DNA from: Cognatishimia activa
GTDB lineage: Bacteria; Pseudomonadota; Alphaproteobacteria; Rhodobacterales; Rhodobacteraceae
Assembly: GCF_017798205.1 (NCBI RefSeq)
Contig: NZ_CP060010.1
Span: 310,001 to 374,000, forward strand
Direction of reading: 5' to 3'
DNA length: 64,000 bases
Positions 7,961 through 16,209 of the stretch are shown here, in pieces. The position numbers and the translations under genes were made by a program. The stretch's first letter is position 1. Every line of letters starts with the position of its first letter. The notes under the pieces are model-generated. The model searched no databases. It was not told the origin of the DNA and saw only the letters and a program-made list of their open reading frames with translations.

Positions 7961-9346
7961 TTATTCCTTGCCGAGCGCCTTGAGCACCTTATCAAGCTGC
8001 GCGCCCTGCTTGCTGCGCGACACCGGCGCGGATTTCACAAGGTTGTAATAGGCCTCTGGATCATAGCGCTGCACGCGCAGATTCAGGTGATCCACGGTCA
8101 AAAGACCCATAGACGCCAAGAGACTGTAAGTCGCTGTATATTCAGCACTTTGTGCGGAAACTGCATTTGCTTTCGCATTCAGCAACTCTTGCTCGGCATT
8201 CAGCACATCCAGTGTGGTCCGAGATCCCAAGGACGCCTCTTCGCGCACACCCTCAAAGGCCACTTCTGCGGCTTTGATTTGTTCCTGGCTTGCCGCGGTC
8301 TGAGCGCGTGCAGACAGGACCTGAGCCCAGGCAATGCCGACACCCTGCCGGATGTTGTGACGGGTGGCATGCAGCCCACCGCGTGCGGCATCACGTTGCG
8401 CCATCGCCTGTCTCAGACGCGAGCTGATGAGGCCACCTTGATAAATGGGGCCCGATGCCGTCACGGACAGAGACCGCGTGTTCGTCGTGGTCGTGCCACG
8501 CAAGTCATCGGTGAAACCAAGGTTCGCACTCAGCGAGGTCGACGGACGCATCGCAGCCCGCGCTTGGGCAATCCCTGCCTCCGCAGCGGCAACCTGATAT
8601 TGCGCGGCCAACATGTCCGGATGGCTGCGAACAGCCAACGAGCTTGCCGCCGATGCAGATGTTGCGGTTGCAGGGAAAGCACCCGGCGCAGCCAGAGTGC
8701 CCGGACGCTTGCCGACCACCGCAGCGTAGATCTCTTGAGACATCATTAAAGTACCGCGTGCTGCAGCCAGCTCAGCCCGCGCACCGGCAAGACGCGCTTC
8801 GGCAGTCGCGACATCGGTACGGGTGATCTCGCCCACCTCGAAACGGTCATTGGCCGCGCGCAATTCGCGCGTGATGACACGCAGGTTGTTTTCGCGCAGC
8901 GCCACGATTTCCGTATCACGACGCAGGTTCATATAGGCATCAACCGCCGCCAAGAGCACATTCTGCTCGATCGAAATCAATTGCTGACGCGTCGCCAGAA
9001 CGGTCTGCTTTTGCGCCTCGATACCCGCCTGAGACGCGCCCCAGTCATGCAGAAGCTGCGAAAGGCTTAGGGTGATTGTCGCCGTATTCGACGTCACATT
9101 TGTCGTCGAGTTATAGCTATGCGCCGCGGTCGCTGCATAGTTCAGGATCGGTCGCAGAGCCGCATTGGCCTGCGCCACACCTTCGTCAGCGGCCCGCAGC
9201 AAAGCGCGGTTTTGATCCAACAGACCCGAGTGGCTATAGGCCCCGGCCATCGCATCGGCCAGCGTATCCGCCTTGGCCATGGAAAACGCCATACTTGCAA
9301 CAAGCATGCCTGTCGCCGCTTTACCGAAAATACCTTTTACACGCAT
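7961..9346 (-). CDS. tolC: TolC-family outer-membrane efflux protein
   Basis: A 461-residue outer-membrane channel component of type I secretion or efflux. A signal peptide ends near 'FSMAKA|DTLADAM'. The repeated long-helix architecture of TolC follows, with two structural repeats ('LSQLLHDWGASQAGIEAQ' in the first, 'ASGPIYQGGLISSRLRQA' in the second). ATG 9346 is chosen because AAGGA lies eight bases upstream and it starts the signal peptide. It sits 58 bp downstream of pcm on the same strand, a pairing common in Rhodobacteraceae. No adaptor or inner-membrane pump gene is adjacent. Confidence 0.85.
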   Translation of the reverse strand: MRVKGIFGKAATGMLVASMAFSMAKADTLADAMAGAYSHSGLLDQNRALLRAADEGVAQANAALRPILNYAATAAHSYNSTTNVTSNTATITLSLSQLLHDWGASQAGIEAQKQTVLATRQQLISIEQNVLLAAVDAYMNLRRDTEIVALRENNLRVITRELRAANDRFEVGEITRTDVATAEARLAGARAELAAARGTLMMSQEIYAAVVGKRPGTLAAPGAFPATATSASAASSLAVRSHPDMLAAQYQVAAAEAGIAQARAAMRPSTSLSANLGFTDDLRGTTTTNTRSLSVTASGPIYQGGLISSRLRQAMAQRDAARGGLHATRHNIRQGVGIAWAQVLSARAQTAASQEQIKAAEVAFEGVREEASLGSRTTLDVLNAEQELLNAKANAVSAQSAEYTATYSLLASMGLLTVDHLNLRVQRYDPEAYYNLVKSAPVSRSKQGAQLDKVLKALGKE

Positions 9347-9404
9347 GAGCGCGTTCCTTCTGCTCGTGTCAATTGCGACCACCCGCCAAAGGCCAATCGC
9401 TTTG

Positions 9405-10058
9405 TTAAAGTGCAAACGCCTTTGCGCGCACAAAATCGCTTAGAACCGGCGCGCCCGCGTTAAAGATAGACCGCCAGGTGATGTCTCCATCCAGCTTGTG
9501 TCCGATCTGAACGTCGCCCAAAGCGCCGGTCATCCTTACACATGCGATGCGTCCGCCATCTTTCAACTGGTCGAGTAAAGAATTCGGCAATTCTTCGACA
9601 CCGCCCTGCACCAAAATCACGTCATATGGCCCGTGTTCTGCCGCGCCCTCACCCAGAGGGCCCGCCTGCATCACCACATTGTCTACGTTGTGTTCGGACA
9701 AAATCGTCTGGGCTTCGTCCACACGCGCCTCAGAATCCTCAACCGAGATCACCGCCTCTGCCATGCGCGCTATGACCGCCGAGGAGTACCCCAGGCCTGC
9801 TGCCACATCCAAGACCAGCTCATTTTTCTGAATATCCAACGCATCCAGCATCTTAGCCAAGGTGCGTGGTTCCAGCAGAACCCGTCCATCCCGCATATCG
9901 AGGTTCTTGCCCATATAGGCCGCCTCGCGCATGTCCATCGGCACAAAAGCCTCGCGCGGAACGGTCAACATTGCTTCAATAATCGGGAACTTGGTGACAT
10001 CGGAAGGCCGGATCTGGGTATCGACCATTGCAGTGCGACGCGTGGCGTAGTCTGACAT
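9405..10058 (-). CDS. pcm: Protein-L-isoaspartate O-methyltransferase family protein
   Basis: A 217-residue SAM-dependent methyltransferase of the PCMT family, which repairs isoaspartyl residues in damaged proteins. 'FVPMDMREAAYMG' and the SAM-binding glycine loop 'LDVAAGLGYSSAVIARM' (about residues 83-99) are visible, followed by the acidic strand 'VISVED'. Alphaproteobacterial members of this length often lie next to tolC, as here; whether they repair proteins or do something linked to secretion is open. Transcribed together with tolC. Confidence 0.8.
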   Translation of the reverse strand: MSDYATRRTAMVDTQIRPSDVTKFPIIEAMLTVPREAFVPMDMREAAYMGKNLDMRDGRVLLEPRTLAKMLDALDIQKNELVLDVAAGLGYSSAVIARMAEAVISVEDSEARVDEAQTILSEHNVDNVVMQAGPLGEGAAEHGPYDVILVQGGVEELPNSLLDQLKDGGRIACVRMTGALGDVQIGHKLDGDITWRSIFNAGAPVLSDFVRAKAFAL

Positions 10059-10197
10059 TCTAAACTCATCGGTTCATTTCCGTTATCCCCTCTTGCCACA
10101 TTAAAACTGAGGTCGCAACGACTAGCGCAACAAAAGGCGCGTCTTCGCTCTTGCGGGCGCCTCAGAGTTCAGTTATTGCCCACGACACACCACGGAT

Positions 10198-10271
10198 GGC
10201 GAGTTGGCGGAGTGGTGACGCAGCGGATTGCAAATCCGTGTACACCGGTTCGATTCCGGTACTCGCCTCCA
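10198..10271 (+). tRNA. tRNA-Cys(GCA)
   Basis: A 74-nt cloverleaf: acceptor stem GGCGAGT pairs with ACTCGCC, the anticodon GCA is at 10230-10232 in the loop TTGCAAA, the T-arm contains GGTTCGATTCC, and CCA is encoded at 10269-10271. Its 3' half is the integration site of the island, and a 49-bp copy occurs at 36862-36910. Confidence 0.97.
10223..10271 (+). repeat. Left att site within tRNA-Cys
   Basis: The 49 bases from the anticodon stem to the CCA end are identical to 36862-36910. Identity stops at the CCA, which marks the island boundary. The tRNA stays intact on this side. Confidence 0.95.
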
Positions 10272-10276
10272 AATAA

Positions 10277-10320
10277 AAACAAAGGGTTAGCAGGTATCTG
10301 CTAACCCTTTGTTTGTTTTT
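10277..10320 (+). terminator. Strong hairpin terminator just inside the island
   Basis: A perfect 17-bp stem (10277-10293 with 10298-10314) with a GTAT loop is followed by a T-run. It lies on the island side of the att site, so it was probably brought in with the element and insulates the island from tRNA-Cys transcription. Confidence 0.85.
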
Positions 10321-10353
10321 AGGCTCATTTTAGGCTCAAAAATGTTTAGGCTC
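10319..10353 (+). repeat. Left candidate integrase arm-site array
   Basis: TTAGGCTCATTTTAGGCTCA at 10319-10338 is identical to 36726-36745 at the other end of the island and itself contains TTAGGCTCA twice, 11 bp apart. A third partial copy, TTAGGCTC, is at 10346-10353. The same orientation and location just inside both att sites suggest arm-type integrase binding sites. The rest of 10354-10445 holds no recognisable feature. Confidence 0.6.
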
Positions 10354-10445
10354 TGGGGTGGTGTTAAATGTTCAGCAATGAGTGATTTGCATTGAGCAAG
10401 TCAGCTTGAGGTCTTGCGTTCGCCAAATGACCCAACCGAAATTTG

Positions 10446-11030
10446 TCACCACATCCTGTCCGCAATCTCGAGCTCTTCCCTGCCCACTGCATTTGCGTAG
10501 ATGGCAGTTGTCGAGATACTCGCATGACCCATCCATTTTTGCAGCATGTTGAGTTGAACGCCTGAACGAACGGCGTGGATGCCGTATCCGTGGCGCAAGC
10601 CTTTGGCAGTGGCTTGTGGGCCGTGGATGTCTGCCTTGACCATCACCCGTTTCACCCAGCGGTACGCTGAGACACGACTGACCTTTTGACCGTCCACTGT
10701 CCAAATCGGCTGGCCCAGATGTCGTGGTAGCTTGTCGAGCGCTTCAATCAGCTCTTGCGGTACAGGGATTTCACGGATGTGATGTTGGTTGCGTTTCTTG
10801 AGGGAACGGAAGGATATGAGCCGTGCTTTGGGCTGGATGGATGAGAAACGGAGTTCTCGAGCTTCGGACAATCGGCAACCAGTGTAGAACAAAGTCAGAC
10901 AGAAAGCACGAATGTCATCGCTTTCTGAGTTTAGAGCTTCAAGAAAACGTTCTCGTTCATCCGCATTGATATACAGTCGTTCTGACTTGTCGTTGTATAG
11001 GCGCATTCTGGTGCTTGGTGTCTCATACAT
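10446..11030 (-). CDS. Short tyrosine recombinase (catalytic domain only)
   Basis: A 194-residue site-specific recombinase made almost only of the tyrosine recombinase catalytic domain. The residues are the first Arg in 'TGCRLSEAREL', Arg in 'KGLRHGYG' (the usual His before it is Lys), His in 'WMGHASI' and the nucleophile Tyr in 'TTAIYANA'. It lacks a full N-terminal core-binding domain, as do many plasmid-borne resolvase-like enzymes of about 200 residues. It may resolve dimers of the excised element or aid excision rather than being the main integrase, which sits at the other end. Its upstream region carries duplicated repeats (11069-11260). Confidence 0.8.
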   Translation of the reverse strand: MYETPSTRMRLYNDKSERLYINADERERFLEALNSESDDIRAFCLTLFYTGCRLSEARELRFSSIQPKARLISFRSLKKRNQHHIREIPVPQELIEALDKLPRHLGQPIWTVDGQKVSRVSAYRWVKRVMVKADIHGPQATAKGLRHGYGIHAVRSGVQLNMLQKWMGHASISTTAIYANAVGREELEIADRMW

Positions 11031-11068
11031 AGCCTCTGGGATTGGTTCAAATCAGAGGCATGAGGGCA

Positions 11069-11260
11069 GTGAAACACTATTGGTAATTCTGTTTCACGCT
11101 AAGCTAAACCATTGAAAATACGTTATTTTACGCCATGTATTTTGAGTCTAGACTGTTAGATTCTGCCAATCAAGCCCCTTAAACCTTTGATTTTCCATAT
11201 TGTACAAAATTACCAATAGTGTTTCACCTTAGCTCTGTGGAAAACACGTTAATTTGCGCC
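11069..11260. repeat. Inverted and direct repeats in a divergent promoter region
   Basis: A perfect 20-bp inverted repeat has arms at 11069-11088 and 11208-11227. Directly after the left arm (11091-11134), and overlapping the end of the right arm (11221-11260), there is a diverged direct repeat that begins GTTTCAC and ends with similar GAAAAnACGTTA...CGCC blocks. The set lies between the recombinase gene and the lipoprotein gene, so it may hold shared operators or recombinase sites. Confidence 0.7.
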
Positions 11261-11288
11261 CCCAATTTCTGCTTTGGAGGGCAAATAC

Positions 11289-11762
11289 ATGAAAAATATT
11301 GGACTGACTTCTTTCTCACACAAGCCGTTTCGTGCGGCCTTGGGATTGGTTACAGTTGGCCTCGTACTAACGGCTTGCAACACAACAACTCAAACGGCCT
11401 CGAACATCCCATCACCCGCCGTTGAACAAAAAACTGACCTCAGTTCGCTTACTAAACGCTGGTGTGGCCCTGCTGCTGACCCTGATGGGGGCTACAACGT
11501 GATTTGCTTCACCTTCAAAGAAAAGCGTGGTGGTGCTGCACTCTCAACACGCCTTGAACTGCAAACCAATGGCCGCACGGCGACCAAAGGCGGTGTTAAC
11601 AGTAGCCTGACCATAGCAGGTAACAAAGCCACCATCATCCCTGACCCCAAGGTGATGAGCTGGCAAGGCAAGCAATATGTCCTGACACATGTATTGGGCA
11701 CAAACACCATGACAATGAAGGATGCGATTAGCGGCGAAACCCATTCATTTGTGGCGAAGTGA
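11289..11762 (+). CDS. Putative lipoprotein of unknown function
   Basis: A 157-residue protein with a type II signal peptide; the lipobox 'LTAC' puts the lipidated cysteine at residue 30. The start ATG 11289 follows GGAGG by eight bases. The mature part opens with a Thr/Ser-rich linker, then a small, probably beta-rich domain containing 'RWCGPAADPDGG' and 'NVICFTFKEK'. No family is recognised. It is followed 11 bp later by a gene for a secreted protein, and the two probably form an operon unique to the island. Confidence 0.65.
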   Translation: MKNIGLTSFSHKPFRAALGLVTVGLVLTACNTTTQTASNIPSPAVEQKTDLSSLTKRWCGPAADPDGGYNVICFTFKEKRGGAALSTRLELQTNGRTATKGGVNSSLTIAGNKATIIPDPKVMSWQGKQYVLTHVLGTNTMTMKDAISGETHSFVAK

Positions 11763-11773
11763 TAGGGGTTGAA

Positions 11774-12550
11774 ATGATGAAGCGACACATATTGTCCGTT
11801 TGTGCGATAGCTGTTTTGGGTGTGACCCCAGCCCTCGCAGAGGAAGAACTGTCTCAAGGCAACGCCACAACCTGCATTGAAATGCTGGATTTCGGCATTG
11901 AGGGCATTGACCCAGAAAGCTGTGAGCCCATCTTTGATGCGATGTTGGCGGATGAGACAACCAATCCTCATTTCCGCAAACTGATTGAAGCTGACAGAGC
12001 GCGCAAATCACAGCCCATGTATGGCCATGTCGATGTGATTGCATGGCCAGAGAAATTCTACCCTGTCGATGGCCCTGATATTCACCAGACCTTGGAGTAC
12101 ATTTCCCAAATCACTGTTCCATCACGCATTCACCACTATATCGGCGGTGTCTCTGATACCGTCACCATCGACTACAAGCTGGATAGATGCACGTTTTACT
12201 ATGAAGAACGATATATGTGTGGGGATAGCGTTCGTGAACTTGTGCAACACGGCTTTGATTTGACGAATGTTAACCTCAACGCCACAGGACTGCATCAAGG
12301 ACGTGCGCATTTACGGTCGATCAACGGTGACTATTACAACAGAAGAAGTACCGTCTATGGGCAGTGTGACCGTTCAAAGAATATGTCTGCCTATAGTCAG
12401 CCCAGAGTTTCAGACAACCACGACCTATTCCTCATCTTTGACCATATGATTAAAGACCAGCGGGCAGATTATGCCATGCAGATGCAAAAGTCCTTGCACC
12501 AGCTGGCGCGGATGTGTGGGTCTGGGCAAGAAACGCTGCTCTTTGATTAA
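11774..12550 (+). CDS. Secreted/periplasmic protein of unknown function
   Basis: A 258-residue protein with a Sec signal peptide ('MMKRHILSVCAIAVLGVTPALA' then EEE). Of the neighbouring starts GTG 11759, ATG 11774 and ATG 11777, ATG 11774 is preferred because AGGGG precedes it at good distance. The mature part has several cysteines ('TTCIEML', 'ESCEPIF', 'DRCTFYY', 'RYMCGDS', 'ARMCGSG') that could form disulfides in the periplasm. No family is recognised. It is coupled to the lipoprotein gene upstream, and its stop overlaps that of the convergent ATPase gene by four bases. Confidence 0.6.
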   Translation: MMKRHILSVCAIAVLGVTPALAEEELSQGNATTCIEMLDFGIEGIDPESCEPIFDAMLADETTNPHFRKLIEADRARKSQPMYGHVDVIAWPEKFYPVDGPDIHQTLEYISQITVPSRIHHYIGGVSDTVTIDYKLDRCTFYYEERYMCGDSVRELVQHGFDLTNVNLNATGLHQGRAHLRSINGDYYNRRSTVYGQCDRSKNMSAYSQPRVSDNHDLFLIFDHMIKDQRADYAMQMQKSLHQLARMCGSGQETLLFD

Positions 12551-13707
12551 TGTGACATTGTCCGCGCACTGAACGCTTTGGTCTGAGTGCCGTTCACCAT
12601 GATTTTGGTGAACATGCGATAGTTGGGCAGATTGATGAGGCTGTCTTGGTCAATCTGCCCCAACTGCTTTGAAAGTGCAGGTGCGTCCGTTGCCCCGCAT
12701 CTGAAAATGCATAGGTTCCCAACATTCCCGAATATCGCATCACGTATGGGTGGTTCGATGGCAGAGAGATATTGCCCTGCCAGTACAACCCCCACGCGGT
12801 ATTTGCGTAGCTCACTGAGCATACCTGCAATGGTTTCAGTCGTGAAACTTGCAAACTCATCCACATATACGAAATACGGCCTGCGGCGATATTCTGGGAT
12901 AGTGTCGCGGGTCATGGCAGCGTTGGTAATCATAGAGAGCATGAGGCCTCCCAGAACCTCGGAAATATCGCTCCCCAATCTTCCTTTGGACAGATTGATG
13001 ACAAGCGGTGTGCCTTCGTCTATCAGCTTGCGAAAACGGATGGGCTGTTTCGGTTCGCACAAAACCTTTCGCACCACGGGATGTGAGAGAAACACACCCA
13101 ACTTGTTGGCAATTGGGGCCACCCCATCCATTGCATTTTTGTAGTTCATATTCGCATATTCATCATGCCAGAATTTAAGCACTTCTTCATCGGTCACATG
13201 CTTTAACACCTGCGCCCGAAATGAGCGTTTGGTGAACATGGGCACGATGTCTTTGAGCATTGAATGTGGCCGCGCCAACAGCGCTAAAATCGCATAGCGC
13301 AGACAGTGCTCCATCCTGACACCCCATGCGTCAGCCCACTGGGATTTAAGTGCGTCAATGATGCCAGAGGCGACCAATGGTCTGTATTCCTCGGCCACAT
13401 ATGTCAGCGGATTGTAGCCATAGGTGTTTTCTGGGTCGGCAACGTCCCAATATATTGCATTGTTTGGAAACTCATCCTGAACCGACTGCGCCAAATCCCC
13501 ATGCGGGTCGATGAGACAGAAGCCTTCGCCGCGTCTTATATCCTGTGCAATCATATTGCGCATCAATGTCGATTTACCTGTTCCCGTCTGACCAAGGATG
13601 AACTGGTGAAACAAGCGGTCTGAACGATAAATACCGAACGTGAAGTTGCCACGTCGATTGAGGGCTTCACCGATGGTGGTGACGGGTTGAGAGAATGGAT
13701 TGGACAT
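12547..13707 (-). CDS. VirD4/TraG-like P-loop ATPase (short form)
   Basis: A 386-residue ATPase of the HerA/VirD4 superfamily, with Walker A 'GQTGTGKST' at about residues 39-47, the 'LIDPHGDLA' strand and Walker B 'YFVYVDEF' at about 278-285. Such proteins are conjugation coupling factors or DNA pumps; this one lacks an N-terminal membrane anchor and any neighbouring secretion genes. It is closely similar in plan to the 685-residue ATPase at 29550-31607, so the island carries two. ATG 13707 is preferred to the GTG next to it. It lies 17 bp after the serine recombinase stop on the same strand, suggesting one transcript from about 15.5 kb. Confidence 0.75.
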   Translation of the reverse strand: MSNPFSQPVTTIGEALNRRGNFTFGIYRSDRLFHQFILGQTGTGKSTLMRNMIAQDIRRGEGFCLIDPHGDLAQSVQDEFPNNAIYWDVADPENTYGYNPLTYVAEEYRPLVASGIIDALKSQWADAWGVRMEHCLRYAILALLARPHSMLKDIVPMFTKRSFRAQVLKHVTDEEVLKFWHDEYANMNYKNAMDGVAPIANKLGVFLSHPVVRKVLCEPKQPIRFRKLIDEGTPLVINLSKGRLGSDISEVLGGLMLSMITNAAMTRDTIPEYRRRPYFVYVDEFASFTTETIAGMLSELRKYRVGVVLAGQYLSAIEPPIRDAIFGNVGNLCIFRCGATDAPALSKQLGQIDQDSLINLPNYRMFTKIMVNGTQTKAFSARTMSH

Positions 13708-13724
13708 CACGCGATTGTCGCGCG

Positions 13725-15335
13725 TTAAGCGGCTTGGCGATAGTTAGCGGCATTTGGGGTTTCTGGTAACTTAGCACAGCCACAATCAGCGTTGATATTT
13801 TCGACTATTCGCAAAAATTCTTGCAATTCGGGTGTTGAACCAAGTCTTTGGATGTTCTCAATTGGGATTGCCCGCAACTCTGATACCCTTCGAGTTTCAC
13901 CCCCTATCGGGCAGCTGATAGGGTCAACCATGGTGTTGACCACCTCTTGAAGCCATTCGCGTGGTGTTAATTCAATGGTTTTTGCGGCGACAATGCGGTT
14001 CGAGAAACATAGTTCCAGCATCTGGCGCTTTTCAGCAGGTTTTGCGTATTCGTAAAGCCCAGTAAGGGTTTTCGCCAGTTCGAGAAAACGCTTCATGTTG
14101 CCATACATTTGCGCTCGATCTTGTTGCTTTTGCGCCTGCTCTTTGGCCTTCATCAACTCAAGCTCAAGATCAGAGCGCAGTGAGGTATAGGTTTCGTCTG
14201 CAATCACACCAGATATCAGTTTATCTGCCAGCCTATCCAGTTTTTCTTGTGCTTTTCTAACACTCGCAGCTTGGTTCACCTGAGTTGGGCGTTCTGATAA
14301 TTCGGTACTCCATTGCAATGCCCAATCTCCAAATTCTCGCACCGCTTCCTCGGTCATTTCTAGCGCCCCAAACGCCTCATGAACGGCAGCATCAATATAT
14401 CGCTCCGCAATACAGTTTGTGGGACATTTTTTGGTATGGCAGCGATAATATACGATGCCTTTTTGCCGTTCGCCGATCATCGAATTTGTGCACTCACGGC
14501 ATTTGAACAACCCGCGCAAGAGATGCGAATGTTTGGTTTTCTTTTTTCGGGTTCGGCTATCTTTCGCTTTTTGTACTCGCGCAAATAACTCAGCTGACAC
14601 GATAGGTTCATGCTGCCCTTTATATTGCTGCCCTGTTTTTGGATCGGTGACGATGCCGATGTAGTATCGGTTGGCCAAAAGCGTTTCTATTTTGGACTTG
14701 GGCACCTTGCGGCCAGACTTACTTCTAAAACCCTGTTCAAAGAGTTTGTCGGTCAAGCTCGTTATTGAAAACTGTCCCGTTGCATATAGTTCGAAGGCGA
14801 GTTTGACGTATTTCTTACGTTCAGGATCAACAGACTTGGGTTTTCCACGCCCTGTATCAAGATAACCTATCGGCGCTTTGTTCGGAAATAGTCCTTGTCG
14901 GTAACGGCCTTGGATGCCCTTACGCGTTTCCTCTTTCAGGTTCCGAATATAGTCCGCTGCAATCACCGCCTGAATGTCTGCGGTGAGCCTTCCGCCCCTT
15001 GAGGTGAAATCCACGCTCTCAGCCGCAAAATGCACGTCTAAGCCTGCGTCAGACAAATCTCCGACAGTTGCCCAGTCTCGCAGGTTACGTGCTGAGCGGT
15101 CGATTTTATGCATGATCACACCTTTAGCTTTTCCAGCTTTCAGTGCTTTGATCATTTCGGTGAATAAAGGGCGGCCTTGTTTAGCGGCTGTTTCTTTTTC
15201 TTCAAACCATCGCGAAATGCCCAGACCTTGGTTTAGGGCGTAGCGTTCAATGGCTTCCTTCTGGGCTTCCAGTGACACACCTTCACCCTGTTTGACCGTT
15301 GAGACGCGGATATACGCAAAGTATTGATTGTTCAT
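13725..15335 (-). CDS. Large serine recombinase
   Basis: A 536-residue site-specific recombinase. The resolvase domain (about 1-150) has the nucleophile Ser12 in 'YIRVSTVKQ' and the arginines of 'HKIDRSARN'. A 'Recombinase' DNA-binding domain follows (about 160-270). A zinc-ribbon with 'CRECTNSM' and 'CHTKKC' (about 305-330) and a coiled-coil tail complete the plan of large serine integrases. Members integrate phages or elements without host factors. Which site this one uses is not evident; it may mark an older element nested in the island. A 46-residue companion gene lies six bases upstream. Confidence 0.9.
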   Translation of the reverse strand: MNNQYFAYIRVSTVKQGEGVSLEAQKEAIERYALNQGLGISRWFEEKETAAKQGRPLFTEMIKALKAGKAKGVIMHKIDRSARNLRDWATVGDLSDAGLDVHFAAESVDFTSRGGRLTADIQAVIAADYIRNLKEETRKGIQGRYRQGLFPNKAPIGYLDTGRGKPKSVDPERKKYVKLAFELYATGQFSITSLTDKLFEQGFRSKSGRKVPKSKIETLLANRYYIGIVTDPKTGQQYKGQHEPIVSAELFARVQKAKDSRTRKKKTKHSHLLRGLFKCRECTNSMIGERQKGIVYYRCHTKKCPTNCIAERYIDAAVHEAFGALEMTEEAVREFGDWALQWSTELSERPTQVNQAASVRKAQEKLDRLADKLISGVIADETYTSLRSDLELELMKAKEQAQKQQDRAQMYGNMKRFLELAKTLTGLYEYAKPAEKRQMLELCFSNRIVAAKTIELTPREWLQEVVNTMVDPISCPIGGETRRVSELRAIPIENIQRLGSTPELQEFLRIVENINADCGCAKLPETPNAANYRQAA

Positions 15336-15341
15336 AGTATG

Positions 15342-15482
15342 TTATTGATTATCTTCGGACTCTAACAAATCTTCGCTAAGAGTCGAATCTTGCTCATCGG
15401 CCCAAGGCCATGATCCTTCCCGCTCCATACGTTCATACATGCGCTGACAGAGTGCTAAATATTGTTCTAAATCTTTGTTCAT
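15342..15482 (-). CDS. Small companion protein of the serine recombinase
   Basis: A 46-residue protein beginning 'MNKDLEQYLALCQRMYERM' and ending in an acidic tail. It has the amphipathic helix plus 'GSWPW' motif that I recall from small proteins encoded just upstream of serine recombinases. ATG 15482 is chosen over a longer frame because only this part looks protein-like. The six-base gap to the recombinase start implies translational coupling. It could be a recombination directionality factor or a control protein; this is inference from position only. Confidence 0.5.
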   Translation of the reverse strand: MNKDLEQYLALCQRMYERMEREGSWPWADEQDSTLSEDLLESEDNQ

Positions 15483-15855
15483 AGGCTGGGCATTGTAGAG
15501 GTGCGATGCCAGCTGAAATAGCTGCCTCGAGTTGCGGAAGGTGCAAATGCACTTTGAGCCCGTAGACCTCAAATATCGAAGGGGTCGAAGTGCATTTGGG
15601 TTTGAATCTAAGGATATCTATGCAGGTGGATTTGAGCGCGTAATATACTGCTTCAAAGGGGTATATCAGGCTCTGTATCAGGTGGCGTTAGCCACTTTTT
15701 GATTGCCTGACGCATATCTGATGCTGTGCCTGATATGCAACTAGGTGCAGGGATGAGAAACGCCAGTTGCAAAAACTGCAACTGGCGTAGTCGTTACGGG
15801 GTTCCAAATATTCGTATACTGCGTAGTGGATTATTAGTTAATCAAATCAATCCAC
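15483..15855. promoter_or_regulatory. Divergent control region with several dyad repeats
   Basis: This 373-bp gap holds no gene but several repeats. An 11-bp inverted repeat CAAATGCACTT lies at 15544-15554 and 15588-15598. A small hairpin followed by five T is at 15682-15700. ATATCAGG (15663) and CCTGATAT (15729) are inverted copies with a further TATCAGG between. A perfect 12-bp inverted repeat is at 15760-15771 and 15777-15788. They lie between the recombinase operon and the XRE regulator gene, so operators for that regulator are likely here. Confidence 0.55.
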
Positions 15856-16209
15856 ATGAACATAAAAGAAGTAGCGGCAGACCTTCGGTATTGTCGCAGG
15901 GAAAGTGGCTTATCTGGCGCGGATGTCGCTCATTTGCTGCATATCACCAAATCACGCCTTTCGCGCATTGAGACGGGTGCCTCATCGCCCAAGCCAAGTG
16001 AACTGTGCGGGTTCGCCCTCATCTATGGGAAAGACTTATTCTCGATGTTGCCAGATGTCTCTGGCCGTATTGCCAAGGAAGTGCACGGGCGGCTTTCGAA
16101 CATCCCCGATGCGCCGAGCCACTGGAAAGCCAGCAAAACGCGGTTTCATTTTCTCAAAGACCTTTATCAGCGCCTCGATCACTTAGTCCATCATCATGAG
16201 GATACCTAA
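15856..16209 (+). CDS. XRE-family helix-turn-helix regulator
   Basis: A 117-residue DNA-binding protein with a Cro/CI-type HTH in its first 60 residues: 'LRYCRRESGLSGADVAHLL' followed by the recognition helix 'TKSRLSRIETG'. The C-terminal half is helical with no known ligand domain. It is the first gene of a forward operon with the RuvC-like gene (14-bp overlap), and the upstream region is full of dyads, so it probably represses its own transcript and perhaps the divergent recombinase operon. Confidence 0.75.
   Translation: MNIKEVAADLRYCRRESGLSGADVAHLLHITKSRLSRIETGASSPKPSELCGFALIYGKDLFSMLPDVSGRIAKEVHGRLSNIPDAPSHWKASKTRFHFLKDLYQRLDHLVHHHEDT

Noticed and set aside
7577-8749. 390-codon frame across the PopZ-like and TolC genes
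   Set aside because: It spans two real genes and the gap between them on the opposite strand, with no domain and odd composition.
12547-13707. Evidence for a full conjugative type IV secretion system
   Set aside because: Apart from VirD4-like ATPases no VirB4, VirB6, VirB8-10 or pilin-like genes and no classical relaxase are encoded in the window.
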